Of a stretch of DNA of 64,000 nucleotides, positions 52,503-60,945 are shown in pieces. The notes below the pieces were generated by a model. That model saw nothing but the letters and a program-made list of their open reading frames with translations. It was not told the origin of the DNA and did no database searches. The stretch lies in assembly GCA_031555315.1 (NCBI GenBank), contig JAVBUO010000003.1:62001-126000 (forward strand), in the 5' to 3' direction. This stretch comes from JAVBJV01 sp031555315 (lineage in GTDB: Bacteria > Pseudomonadota > Alphaproteobacteria > Acetobacterales > Acetobacteraceae). Numbering within the stretch: the stretch's first letter is position 1; every line of letters begins with the position of its first letter. A program made the translations under genes and the position numbers.

Positions 52503-52872
52503 GGGGCGTACGTCTCCCAAAGAATGTTGCAATCGCCATGCCGGAAAAACGGCATGGCGGCGGGCCGGACAGCGGGTCCGCGCCCGGGCCGGGGGTTTTG
52601 TTATCGTCTCCCCGGGCGTTTGGCTATCGGGCAGCGTGGAGAAAGTACAACCGGCACCCGCGCGCGTGTTTCCCGCCACCTGTTGCCCGGTGCATTTTTT
52701 GCTTCCATTTCGTTGCCAATAAGCTGCACCGGGGCGATTTCGACAAAAATGTCACCCGTGCGAGGGTCGCGATCTCTGGCGGCACCGTGCGGCAAAGGGC
52801 TAGCTTATAGGGTATGGTCCGGACCCTGTTCACGACAATGTGCCATCTCATGGCAACCAGTGCGGTATTTCG
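52503..52872. other. Divergent intergenic region before the hydrogenase-4-like operon
   Basis: The region carries promoters for dctQM (minus) and the hyf-like operon (plus). A GC-rich inverted repeat CGCCCGGG/CCCGGGCG is at 52581–52618. No clear -35/-10 or sigma-54 element was found; one GG...GC pair near 52780 has the wrong spacing. A GTG at 52840 is an alternative start of the first hyf-like gene. Confidence 0.5.
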
Positions 52873-54984
52873 ATGCTGACGGTGCTGGCCTGCCTTCTGC
52901 CGGCCTTCTGTCTGCTGGCGATGGGAACGGCGCTGGGCATTCCCGGGCTGCGCGGGGGGCGGGTTTATACGCTCTGCCTGATCCTGTGCGCGGCGGGCGC
53001 CGCCGCCGCGCTGTCCGGGCTGCTGAGCGGCGCGCCCGCGGCGCGGCTGGTCCTGCCGTTCGGCCTGCCGGGGCAGGGGGTCAATCTGGCCGCCGACGCG
53101 CTGTCGCTGTGGTTTCTGCTGATCGTCTTCGCCAGCGGGGCGGCGGCTTCGGTCTATGCGCGCAGCACGCACGACCGTTCCGCCGTGCATCCGGCGGCGC
53201 TGCTGGTGCCATATCCGGTCTTCATCGCCGCCATGGCGCTGACCGTGCTGGCAGCCGACGGTTTCACCCTGCTGGTCGGGTTCGAGGCGATGTCGCTGGC
53301 CTCGTGGGCGCTGGTGCTGGCCAAGCCCGAAGACCCGGACAGCCAGCGCGCAGCGCGGCTTTATCTGCTGATGGCCGGGCTGGGGGCGCTGTGCCTGATC
53401 CCCGCTTTCGGCCTGATGGCGCAGGCTGGCGACATCCTGCCCGATCTGCGCTTCGAGGCGATCCGCAGACTGCCGCTCGACGGCTGGAAAGCCGGCGCGG
53501 TGGTCGCGTTGACGCTGATCGGCGCGGGCTCGAAGGCCGGACTGGCGCCGCTGCACGTCTGGCTGCCGCTCGCCCACCCGGCGGCGCCCAGCCATGTCTC
53601 GGCGCTGATGTCGGCGGCGATGACCAAGGTCGCGCTCTATGTGCTGATCCGCATCCTGTTCGACCTGCTCGGCCCGGTCACCCCGGTCTGGTGGAGCCTG
53701 CCGCTGCTGGCCATGGGGGCGGGGGCGGCCGTGCTCGGCGCGCTGCGCGCCACGCAGGAGGGCGACATGAAGGTGCTGCTGGCCTGCAGCACGATCGAGA
53801 ATATCGGCCTGATCGCCGCCGCGCTGGGGCTGGCGCTGCTGTTCCGCGCCACCGACCAGACGCCGCTCGCCGCGCTGGCGCTGGGGGCGGGACTGCTGCA
53901 CGCGCTGAACCACGGCGTTTTCAAGACATTGCTGTTCCTGGGCGCCGGCGCCGCGCAGCACGAGGGCGGCAGCCGCAAGCTGGATCTGCTGGGCGGGCTG
54001 ATCCGGCGCATGCCGGTCACCGCGTGGTGTGTGATCGCCGCCGCGGCTGCGGCGGCCGCGCTGCCGCCGCTGAACGGTTTCGCCAGCGAATGGATGATCC
54101 TGCAATTGGCGCTGGCCGCGCCGCGCAATGTCGGGTTCGGGCTGCAGATCGTCCTCACCGTGCTGGTGGTGATGCTGGGACTGGCGGCGGCGCTGGCGGC
54201 GGCGGCGATGGTGCGGATGATCGGTATCGCGTTCCTCGGCCGCCCGCGCATGCCGCGTGCCGCCGCGGCCGTGGAAATGGCCCGGCCGGTGCGTATCACG
54301 ATGACGGTGCTGGCCGGGCTGTGCATCGTGCTGGGACTGGTGCCGGGGGCGATGCTGGGGCTGTTGGACCCGGTGCTGGCGGTGCTGGGCGGCGCGCATG
54401 TCGATCCGCGCGTCGATGCCACCGGCATGGTCGTGGCGACCAACAGCTACGGCTATGTGCCACTGGTCATCAGCGCGCTGCTGGCGTGCTGCCTGTTTCT
54501 GGTCTGGCGCGCGGTGCAACGGATCGCCGGTACCGATCAGGCGCGGGCGATCCCCACCCTCGCGCCGGCCTGGGACTGCGGCTTCATCCCGGCGCCGCGC
54601 CATCTGCCGTTCGGCGACCCGCAGACCCAGTACGGGGCCGGTTCCTTCGCCCAGCCGATCCGGCGCATGCTGGGTGGCGCGATCCTGCGGGCACGCGAAC
54701 AGGTCGACATGCCCGCCCCCGGCGAGGCACGCGCGGCCCGGCACACACTGTCCTGGCACGACCCGGCCTTCACCTTCGTGTTCGATCGCATCGCCGCCAT
54801 CCATGCCTGGCTGGCGCGGCTGGCCGACCTGTCACGCCATCTGACCATCCGCCATACGCTGGGCGTGGTGTTCGCGACGCTGATCCTGCTGCTGGTGATG
54901 ATCGCCGTGCTGGAGCGGCTGGAAACCGCCCGGCCCGAGCAGATCGTACAAAGCCACGCCATCGGGCGCGAGGCCGCGCCATGA
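52873..54984 (+). CDS. hyfB: HyfB-like proton-pumping membrane subunit (Mrp/NuoL superfamily)
   Basis: A 703-residue polytopic protein of the NuoL/MrpA superfamily, in the HyfB/HycC form. The ion-path residues are present: Glu138 in VGFEAMSLASWALV and Lys221 in GSKAGLAPLHVWLP, followed by HPAAPSHVSALMS. A C-terminal extension (about 590–650, PAWDCGFIPAPRHLPFG) is typical of HyfB. It should move protons or sodium as part of a membrane complex with the five following genes. ATG 52873 was chosen; GTG 52840 would add 11 residues. Its stop overlaps the hyfC-like start (ATGA). Confidence 0.92.
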   Translation: MLTVLACLLPAFCLLAMGTALGIPGLRGGRVYTLCLILCAAGAAAALSGLLSGAPAARLVLPFGLPGQGVNLAADALSLWFLLIVFASGAAASVYARSTHDRSAVHPAALLVPYPVFIAAMALTVLAADGFTLLVGFEAMSLASWALVLAKPEDPDSQRAARLYLLMAGLGALCLIPAFGLMAQAGDILPDLRFEAIRRLPLDGWKAGAVVALTLIGAGSKAGLAPLHVWLPLAHPAAPSHVSALMSAAMTKVALYVLIRILFDLLGPVTPVWWSLPLLAMGAGAAVLGALRATQEGDMKVLLACSTIENIGLIAAALGLALLFRATDQTPLAALALGAGLLHALNHGVFKTLLFLGAGAAQHEGGSRKLDLLGGLIRRMPVTAWCVIAAAAAAAALPPLNGFASEWMILQLALAAPRNVGFGLQIVLTVLVVMLGLAAALAAAAMVRMIGIAFLGRPRMPRAAAAVEMARPVRITMTVLAGLCIVLGLVPGAMLGLLDPVLAVLGGAHVDPRVDATGMVVATNSYGYVPLVISALLACCLFLVWRAVQRIAGTDQARAIPTLAPAWDCGFIPAPRHLPFGDPQTQYGAGSFAQPIRRMLGGAILRAREQVDMPAPGEARAARHTLSWHDPAFTFVFDRIAAIHAWLARLADLSRHLTIRHTLGVVFATLILLLVMIAVLERLETARPEQIVQSHAIGREAAP

Positions 54985-55940
54985 CGCTGGTCTGCGCCAT
55001 CGCCACCCAATTGCTGCATGCGCTGCTGCTGCTGGCCGCGGCGCCGCTGCTGACCGGGGTGATCCGCAAGGTCAAGGCGCGCATCCTGGGCCGGCGCGGG
55101 CCGCCGATCGTGCAGCCGTACCGCGACCTGCGCCGCCTGTTCCGCAAACAGCCGATCGTCGCCGAGGGAGCTTCGACGCTGTTCGTGCATGCGCCTGCCG
55201 CCGGATTTGCCGTGCTGTTCACCGCCGCACTGCTGGTGCCGAGCTTTACGCTCGGCATGGTCAGCGCGCCGCTGTCCGATCTGCTGGTGATCCTCGGCCT
55301 GCTGGCACTGGCGCGCTGTATCCAGGCGTTGGCCGCGATGGACATCGGCACCGCGTTCGGCGGCATCGGCGCATCACGCGATATGGCATTCGCGACATTG
55401 GCCGAGCCCGCCGCGCTGCTGGTCGTGCTGATCTTCGCCTGGATCACCGGCAACACCAATCTGGATCTGGTTTCCTGGCAGTTCCGCGACGCCGCCCCCG
55501 GGCTGCGCGTGTCACTGGCGCTGGGGCTGATCGCGCTGCTGGTCGTCGCGCTGGCCGAGAACGCGCGCATGCCGGCCGACAATCCCAGCACACATCTGGA
55601 ACTGACCATGGTGCACGAGGCGATGCTGCTGGAATATTCCGGCCGTCATCTGGCGCTGATGCACGCCCAGGCGATGTTGAAGCTGCTGCTCTGGCTGAAC
55701 CTGATCGGCGGCGTTTTCTTCCCGTTCGGCACCGCGACGCCCGATGCCACGCCGCTCGACTGGCTGGCCGGCCTCGGCGCCTGGGCCGCGAAGACCCTGG
55801 TTCTGGCGCTGGCGCTGGCGTTCCTCGAAGCGTCGATCGCCAAGATGCGGGTGTTCCGCGTCCCCGAATTCCTCGGCGCGGCCCTGCTGCTGGCACTGTT
55901 GGGCGTGGTGTTCCTGTTCGTCAGCACAGGTGGCGTATGA
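54981..55940 (+). CDS. hyfC: HyfC/HycD-like membrane anchor subunit (NuoH family)
   Basis: A 319-residue membrane protein with about eight helices, homologous to NuoH. GVIRKVKARILGRRGPPIVQPYRDLRRLF near residue 26–54 is the cytoplasmic loop that docks the peripheral arm, and ENARMPADNPSTHLELTMVHEAM (about 193–215) is the strongly conserved acidic loop of HycD/HyfC. It links the soluble module to the pump subunits. It overlaps both neighbours by 4 bases. The frame is open for more than a thousand codons upstream, but that text belongs to hyfB in another frame. Confidence 0.93.
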   Translation: MTLVCAIATQLLHALLLLAAAPLLTGVIRKVKARILGRRGPPIVQPYRDLRRLFRKQPIVAEGASTLFVHAPAAGFAVLFTAALLVPSFTLGMVSAPLSDLLVILGLLALARCIQALAAMDIGTAFGGIGASRDMAFATLAEPAALLVVLIFAWITGNTNLDLVSWQFRDAAPGLRVSLALGLIALLVVALAENARMPADNPSTHLELTMVHEAMLLEYSGRHLALMHAQAMLKLLLWLNLIGGVFFPFGTATPDATPLDWLAGLGAWAAKTLVLALALAFLEASIAKMRVFRVPEFLGAALLLALLGVVFLFVSTGGV

Positions 55941-56623
55941 ACGGGCAGACCGGTTTCGGCATTCTGACCTACGACACCGCCCACCTGCTGGGCGGACTGG
56001 TGCTGGTGCTGTCGTTCGCGCTGCTCTACCAGCGCCGGCTGTCGGCGATCATCAACATCTTCGCGCTGCAGGCTTGCGTGCTGGCCGCGGCCGCTGGCTG
56101 GCAAGGGTATATCCAGGGACATATCGAACTTTACATCACCGCCTTCATCACGCTGGCCGCCAAGGCGATCGCCATTCCGCTGGCGCTGCACCGCATCACC
56201 CGGCGCATGAACGTGCATCGCGGCGTGGAAACCGCCATGGGGGTGTTCCCGTCGATGCTGCAGGGCGCGGCGCTGGTGGCGCTGGCGATCATGGTGGTGC
56301 TGCCGGTCGGCGCGGCGTCCGGCGCGTCGGTGCTGACCGTCGAGGATCTGGCGCTGGCCTTGTCGGTCGTGCTGCTGGGGCTGCTGATGATGATCGCGCG
56401 GCGCAACGCGATCAGCCAGGTGATCGGGTTCCTCAGTCTGGAAAACGGGCTGATCCTGGCGGCAGTCGGCGTCGCCAGCATGCCGTTCGTGCTGGAACTG
56501 GTGATCGCCGCACTGGTCGTCGTGGCGTTCATGATCTTCGGTGTGTTCCTGTTCCAGATCCGTGAACGCTTCGACAGTCTGGATACCTCGGCGCTGGATG
56601 CCGTGCAGGAGGAAGATCAATGA
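55937..56623 (+). CDS. hyfE: HyfE-like membrane subunit (NuoK-related)
   Basis: A 228-residue membrane protein with about seven helices. The HyfE family has no counterpart in formate hydrogenlyase-1 and contains a NuoK-like half: LSLENGLILAAVGVASMPF near residue 170 carries the buried glutamate that NuoK uses in proton transfer. An acidic C-terminal tail (ALDAVQEEDQ) follows. ATG 55937 overlaps the hyfC-like stop and its stop overlaps hyfF (ATGA both times). Confidence 0.9.
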   Translation: MNGQTGFGILTYDTAHLLGGLVLVLSFALLYQRRLSAIINIFALQACVLAAAAGWQGYIQGHIELYITAFITLAAKAIAIPLALHRITRRMNVHRGVETAMGVFPSMLQGAALVALAIMVVLPVGAASGASVLTVEDLALALSVVLLGLLMMIARRNAISQVIGFLSLENGLILAAVGVASMPFVLELVIAALVVVAFMIFGVFLFQIRERFDSLDTSALDAVQEEDQ

Positions 56624-58071
56624 CCCTGCCGATCCCCGCCCTGGCCTTTCCGGTCGCCCTGCCGGTCGTTGCCGCGCTGCTGCTGCTGGTGGTCCGTAAC
56701 GCCACGCTCGCCGCCTGGGTGAACTGCTGCGTGGCGGCGCTGAACTTCCTGCTGGCGTTATCGCTGTTCGGGGCCGAGCAGGGGCGTTTCGGCCTGCTGC
56801 ATCTCGATCACTTCAACATCTATCTGATCGTCCTGACCACCTTCATCACCACCACCACCGCATGGTTCTCGGCCGGCTACATCACCACCGAAATCCGCAA
56901 CGGCCGCCTGAACGAGCGGCGCGTGCGCATCTATCACACGATGTACCAGCTGATGTCGGCGGCCATGCTGCTGGCCCTGCTGGCCGACAATATCGGCCTG
57001 ATGTGGGTGGCGGTCGAGGCGACCGCGCTGATCACCGTGCCGATGGTGGCGCTGTACCGCACCCAGGCGGCGATCAAGGCGGCGTGGAAATTCTTCATCC
57101 TGTGCGGGGTAGGCATCGGGCTGGCGCTGTTCGGCACCATCCTGCTGTATCTGGCCGCCACCCAGGTGCTCGGCCCCGGGCTGGATGCGATGAGCTGGGA
57201 GGAACTGAACCAGGCCTCCCCGCGCATGAACGCGCCGCTGCTCGATCTGGCCTTCGTGTTCCTGCTGATCGGCTACGGCACCAAGGCCGGCCTCGCCCCG
57301 CTGCACGCCTGGCTGCCCGACGCCCATGCCGAAGGGCCGACGCCGATCTGCGCGGTACTGTCGGGGCTGGTGCTGAACATCGCCTTCGCAGCCATCCTGC
57401 GCATCCGCATGCTGATGACCGCGAATGACGACACCATCTCGCCGGGTATCATGCTGCTGACCATCGGCATCGTCTCGGTCCTGCTGGCCGCCTTCAGTCT
57501 GTGGCTGCGCCGTGACGTGAAACGCTTCTTCAGCTGGTCGTCGATCGAGCACATGGGGGTCATCGCCGTGGCGTTCGGGCTGGGCGGGGTCGGCGCGCAT
57601 TTCGCCGGGCTGCTGCACATGGGCGGACACGCACTGGCCAAGAGCGCGATCTTCTTCGCCGTCGGCCATGCGGCGCAGCGCAAGGGCGGGCAGGGCTTCG
57701 CGCAGATCGGCGGGCTGACGCTGTCGTCCCCCGCGCTGGGCTGGAGCCTGGTGCTGCTGATCGCCGCCATCGCCGCGATCCCGCCCTTCGCGCTGTTCAC
57801 CAGCGAAGTGCTGATCCTCGGCGCGCTGTTCCGTCAACAGCCCTGGCTGCTGATCCTGATGGCGATCGGCCTGATCGCCGCCTTCGCCGCGCTGGTCGCG
57901 CGCATGCAGTCGCTGTGTTTCGGCACGCCGACCCCGGATGCCGAGCGCCCGCCGGTCTGGCACGCGCTGGGGGCGATCTGGCTGCATATCGTCGTGCTGA
58001 CCGCCCTGGGGGCCGCGCAGCCCGAATTCCTGACCCGCTGGCTGATCAGCATTGCCGAGTATCTGCGATGA
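56620..58071 (+). CDS. hyfF: HyfF-like proton-pumping membrane subunit
   Basis: A 483-residue NuoM/NuoN-like antiporter subunit with about 14 helices. Glu133 in WVAVEATALITVPMVAL and Lys222 in GTKAGLAPLHAWLPDAHAEGP are the ion-channel residues, and FSWSSIEHMGVIAVAFGLGG and a HMGGHALAKSAIFFAVG helix follow. Together with HyfB this gives the complex two antiporter-like subunits, implying a substantial pumping stoichiometry if driven. Translationally coupled on both sides. Confidence 0.93.
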   Translation: MTLPIPALAFPVALPVVAALLLLVVRNATLAAWVNCCVAALNFLLALSLFGAEQGRFGLLHLDHFNIYLIVLTTFITTTTAWFSAGYITTEIRNGRLNERRVRIYHTMYQLMSAAMLLALLADNIGLMWVAVEATALITVPMVALYRTQAAIKAAWKFFILCGVGIGLALFGTILLYLAATQVLGPGLDAMSWEELNQASPRMNAPLLDLAFVFLLIGYGTKAGLAPLHAWLPDAHAEGPTPICAVLSGLVLNIAFAAILRIRMLMTANDDTISPGIMLLTIGIVSVLLAAFSLWLRRDVKRFFSWSSIEHMGVIAVAFGLGGVGAHFAGLLHMGGHALAKSAIFFAVGHAAQRKGGQGFAQIGGLTLSSPALGWSLVLLIAAIAAIPPFALFTSEVLILGALFRQQPWLLILMAIGLIAAFAALVARMQSLCFGTPTPDAERPPVWHALGAIWLHIVVLTALGAAQPEFLTRWLISIAEYLR

Positions 58072-59588
58072 GCGACATCCAGACCCTGCTCGCCACCTGC
58101 CCGATGCATAAAGCGGCACCGTACGAGCGTTATCTGCTGACCCGCGCGGCCTGGACCGAACTGTCGCAGCATCCGTCGCTGTCGCTGCTCGGCCTGTGGG
58201 CCGACACCGCCCAGGTCCACGCCGCGTTCCTGCGCAACGACCATCCCGGCCCGGATCGGCACGCGGTGCTGTTTCTGGCCTCGGTCGCGGTAACCGACGG
58301 CGTCTATCCCGCCCTGTCGCCCGCCCACGCCGCGGCCGGCTGGTTCGAACGCATGATCCGCGACCTGTGGGGCCACACCGCCGAGGACGGCACCGATGCG
58401 CGCGCCTGGCTGGACCACGGCCGCTGGCCGGTCGCCGCCCCGATGTCGCCGCGCCCGCCGCTGCACACCGAGGCCGATGTCCCGCAGCCCGAATTCCTGC
58501 CGGCCAAGGGCGACAGCCTGCATGTCATTCCGGTCGGCCCGGTGCATGCGGGGATCATCGAACCCGGGCATTTCCGCTTCCACGCCCAGGGCGAAACCGT
58601 GGTGCGGCTGGAAGCGCGGCTGGGCTACACGCACAAGGGCACGCTGAAGCTGATGCACGGCAAGTCGCCGCGCGCCGCAGCGCCGTTCGCCGCGCGGATC
58701 TCGGGCGATTCCACCGTGGCGCACGCCATCGCCTTCGCCCGCGCCGCCGAGGCCGCCACCGGCGCCGAGGTTTCCCCGCACGCCCAGACGCTGCGCGGTG
58801 TGATGGCCGAGATCGAGCGCATCGCCAACCATCTGGGCGACATCGGCGCGATCACCAACGATGCCGCCTTCGTCTGGCTGCAGGCGCGCTGCGGCTATCA
58901 TCGCGAAATGCTGCTGCGCGCCGCGCAGGCGGCGTTCGGGCACCGGCTGATGATGGATCTGGTATTGCCGGGCGGCGTCGCCGCCGGCATGACGCCGGGC
59001 AGCGAGGCCACGATCCTGCGCGCGCTCGAGGCGATCCGCGCCGAACTGCCCGATATCCAGCGCACCTACGACAGCCGCGCCAGTCTGACCGACCGCATGG
59101 AAGGCACCGGCGTGATCACGCCGCAGCTCGCCCATGCGTTTGCGGCCGGCGGCTATGTGGGGCGCGCCTCGGGGCGGCGGTTCGATGCGCGGATCCATCT
59201 GCCGTATCCGCCCTACGATACGCTGAATCTGGCCATGCCGCTCTACACGGCCGGCGATGTCGATGCGCGGGTGCGCGTTCGCCTGGCCGAGGTGGCGGAA
59301 TCGATCCGGCTGCTACAAACGCTGCTGTCCGGCATGCCGCCCGGCGAGCAGATCGTGCCGCTGCCCGCCGCCCATGGCGAAGGCGTCGGCATCGCCGAAG
59401 GGTTCCGCGGCGAGATCCTGCACTGGGTCCGGCTCGGCGCCAGCGGCCTGATCACCGCGAATTTCGCGCGCGATCCCTCGTGGATGCACTGGCCGCTGCT
59501 CGAAGCCTGCATCCGCGACAACATCGTCGCCGATTTCCCGCTGTGCAACAAATCGGTGAACGCAAGCTACAGCGGGGTGGACCTGTAA
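58068..59588 (+). CDS. hyfG: HyfG-like large subunit lacking the Ni-Fe cysteine motifs (Ehr type)
   Basis: A 506-residue fusion of a NuoC-like domain (about 1–150) and a NuoD/hydrogenase-large-subunit-like domain. LGYTHKGTLKLMHGKS (about 185–200) and the ANHLGDIGAITND segment are typical of HycE/HyfG. Where hydrogenases have RxCGxC, this protein has R210-I-S-G-D-S215, and the C-terminal DPCxxC is replaced by DFPLCNKS, leaving only Cys493. At least three of four Ni-Fe ligands are gone, so hydrogen chemistry is not expected. No C-terminal protease-processed tail is present either: the chain ends GVDL 10 residues after the CxxS. This defines energy-converting hydrogenase-related (Ehr) complexes. 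Confidence 0.9.
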   Translation: MSDIQTLLATCPMHKAAPYERYLLTRAAWTELSQHPSLSLLGLWADTAQVHAAFLRNDHPGPDRHAVLFLASVAVTDGVYPALSPAHAAAGWFERMIRDLWGHTAEDGTDARAWLDHGRWPVAAPMSPRPPLHTEADVPQPEFLPAKGDSLHVIPVGPVHAGIIEPGHFRFHAQGETVVRLEARLGYTHKGTLKLMHGKSPRAAAPFAARISGDSTVAHAIAFARAAEAATGAEVSPHAQTLRGVMAEIERIANHLGDIGAITNDAAFVWLQARCGYHREMLLRAAQAAFGHRLMMDLVLPGGVAAGMTPGSEATILRALEAIRAELPDIQRTYDSRASLTDRMEGTGVITPQLAHAFAAGGYVGRASGRRFDARIHLPYPPYDTLNLAMPLYTAGDVDARVRVRLAEVAESIRLLQTLLSGMPPGEQIVPLPAAHGEGVGIAEGFRGEILHWVRLGASGLITANFARDPSWMHWPLLEACIRDNIVADFPLCNKSVNASYSGVDL

Positions 59589-60136
59589 TGGCCTGGCACC
59601 GGATCGTCCGTAACCTCGTCCGCGGCCCGGCGACCGAGGCCGCGCCGCCGCCCGACGAGACCGCCGTGCGCACCCTGGCGCAGCGCGTCGCGGCGGCGGG
59701 GCAGGCGCTGCTGGGGCGCAGTCTGGCGATCCGCCAGATCGACGCCGGGTCGTGCAACGGCTGCGAGCTGGAAATCCACGCGCTGAACAACATCGTCTAC
59801 GACCTGGAACGCTTCGGGCTGCACTTCGTCGCCAGCCCGCGCCACGCCGACGTGCTGCTGGTCACCGGCCCGCTGACCGCCAACATGTTCGAGGCCGTGC
59901 AGCGCACCTACAACGCCACGCCCGACCCGAAATGGGTGGTGGCGGTGGGCGACTGCGCGGTGGATGGCGGGGTGTTCAGAGGATCGTACGCGACCAAGGG
60001 CGGCATCGCCGCCGCCGTTCCGGTCGATCTGCTGATCCGCGGCTGCCCGCCGTCGCCCACCGCGCTGCTGGAAGGGCTGCTGACGCTGCTGAGCGTGCAT
60101 GCCAAACGGCCGAAAGCCCGCCCGCCGCGGCGCTAA
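59588..60136 (+). CDS. hyfI: HyfI-like small iron-sulfur subunit (NuoB family)
   Basis: A 182-residue NuoB/HycG-like protein. The four ligands of the proximal [4Fe-4S] cluster are all present: Cys56 and Cys59 in SCNGCE, Cys123 in GDCAVDGG and Cys153 in RGCPPSP. So electron transfer near the quinone-like site seems retained although the large subunit has lost the Ni-Fe site. The N-terminal 45 residues are longer than in NuoB and Pro/Ala-rich. ATG 59588 shares a base with the hyfG-like stop (TAATG). No ferredoxin-type (HyfH/HycF) gene follows, and the operon appears to end here. Confidence 0.92.
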   Translation: MAWHRIVRNLVRGPATEAAPPPDETAVRTLAQRVAAAGQALLGRSLAIRQIDAGSCNGCELEIHALNNIVYDLERFGLHFVASPRHADVLLVTGPLTANMFEAVQRTYNATPDPKWVVAVGDCAVDGGVFRGSYATKGGIAAAVPVDLLIRGCPPSPTALLEGLLTLLSVHAKRPKARPPRR

Positions 60137-60143
60137 AACAAAA

Positions 60144-60164
60144 CGGCCCGGATGAACCGGGCCG
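60144..60164 (-). terminator. Hairpin terminator of the small His/Arg-rich gene
   Basis: CGGCCCGG (60144–60151) pairs with CCGGGCCG (60157–60164) around ATGAA. On the minus strand it is followed by TTTTGTTTT, so it best serves the gene at 60193–60423; the plus side has no T run. Confidence 0.7.
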
Positions 60165-60192
60165 CTGCGTGTGCCTGAGACTGCCTGGCCCC

Positions 60193-60423
60193 TCAGTTCT
60201 GCGGGGCAGGGGTTGCCGCGCTGCGATGGCTGCTGCGGCGGCGGGTATGCGTGCTATGTGTGCTGTGCTGCTGCTGCCCGTGCGCCGGGCGGCGATGATG
60301 GGTGTGGCGCGTCCGGCGCTGCGTGGCAGCTTCGGCGGTGCCGACGGCGAGAGCAGCGGTGCCGGCCAGACCAAGGGCCGCCAGCAGGGAACGACGGGTG
60401 AAGGTGCTCAAGATAAGCTCCAT
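60193..60423 (-). CDS. Small exported His/Arg-rich protein with Tat-like signal
   Basis: A 76-residue product. Residues 8–33 read FTRRSLLAALGLAG followed by a hydrophobic core and an AEA cleavage site; the twin-arginine with Ser-Leu-Leu is Tat-like. The mature tail of about 43 residues is almost only His, Arg, Ser, Thr, Gln and Ala (nine His), so it is strongly basic and could bind metal or nucleic acid. I recognise no family. ATG 60423 opens the frame, but a TTG at 60411 lies just after GGAG and may be the real start. A terminator follows, so it is monocistronic. Confidence 0.6.
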   Translation of the reverse strand: MELILSTFTRRSLLAALGLAGTAALAVGTAEAATQRRTRHTHHRRPAHGQQQHSTHSTHTRRRSSHRSAATPAPQN

Positions 60424-60513
60424 TGAATTGAATACTGTGTGCTTTTAGGCCCGCCCTCCTGTAAGCGGGCTGGAGCGTAGCTGGATTTTTTGACAGCTTT
60501 GCCGAACGTCCGC

Positions 60514-60936
60514 TCAGATCAGGCAAAGCTCGCGCAAGGCGCGATGCAGCGCGGGAGGCAGGGGATCATCGCCGTCCGCCGATCGCGCCGTCCGCAGGTC
60601 CGCAGGCGCGTCCTCGGCGCTTAGATAACGCCAGCCCTGAAACGGGCGCATCAGCCGCGCCTCGACCGGCACCAGCGCCGCATCCAGCACCAGCGCGGTG
60701 CAGGCGCTGCCGTCGGGTTTGGTATCGGGGCGGATGTCGAGGATGCGCTGGCGCACCACGATCGCCCCGGTCAGCACCCAGTACAGCGACCCCTGGCCGA
60801 CGATTTCGGCGGCGCGTTTGGGAAAGAACCGCGTCAGATGGCGCAGCGTTCCCTCGCGCGCCAGGCGTTCGCCCTGAATTTCGGCCAGATGCGCGATGTC
60901 GCGCACCCCCACGCCGATTTTCACCACATGCAGCAT
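60514..60936 (-). CDS. DUF1489 family protein
   Basis: A 140-residue protein with the DUF1489 pattern: VVKIGVGVRDIAHLAEIQ at the start, HLTRFFPKRAAEIVGQGSLYWVLTG (about 33–57), RQRILDI, and the C-terminal LMRPFQGWRYLSAEDAPADL, the most conserved part. The family is restricted mainly to alphaproteobacteria and has no known function. No signal or membrane helix is seen. It starts 9 bases after the stop of the YbaL-type gene on the same strand, suggesting a shared transcript. Confidence 0.88.
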   Translation of the reverse strand: MLHVVKIGVGVRDIAHLAEIQGERLAREGTLRHLTRFFPKRAAEIVGQGSLYWVLTGAIVVRQRILDIRPDTKPDGSACTALVLDAALVPVEARLMRPFQGWRYLSAEDAPADLRTARSADGDDPLPPALHRALRELCLI

Positions 60937-60945
60937 CCGCCCAGC

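Noticed and set aside
52770..52800. A sigma-54-like GG...GC element before the hyf-like operon
   Set aside because: The spacing between GG and GC is one base short and the TTGC box is not matched.
51861..55940. A single 1359-codon open frame on the plus strand
   Set aside because: Only its last 319 codons (from ATG 54981) have membrane-protein and family features; the upstream part is Arg/Ala-rich text antiparallel to or out of frame with dctQM and hyfB.
60144..60164. Terminator of the hyf-like operon
   Set aside because: On the plus strand no T run follows the hairpin; the T-rich tail is on the minus strand, so it was assigned to the small gene.
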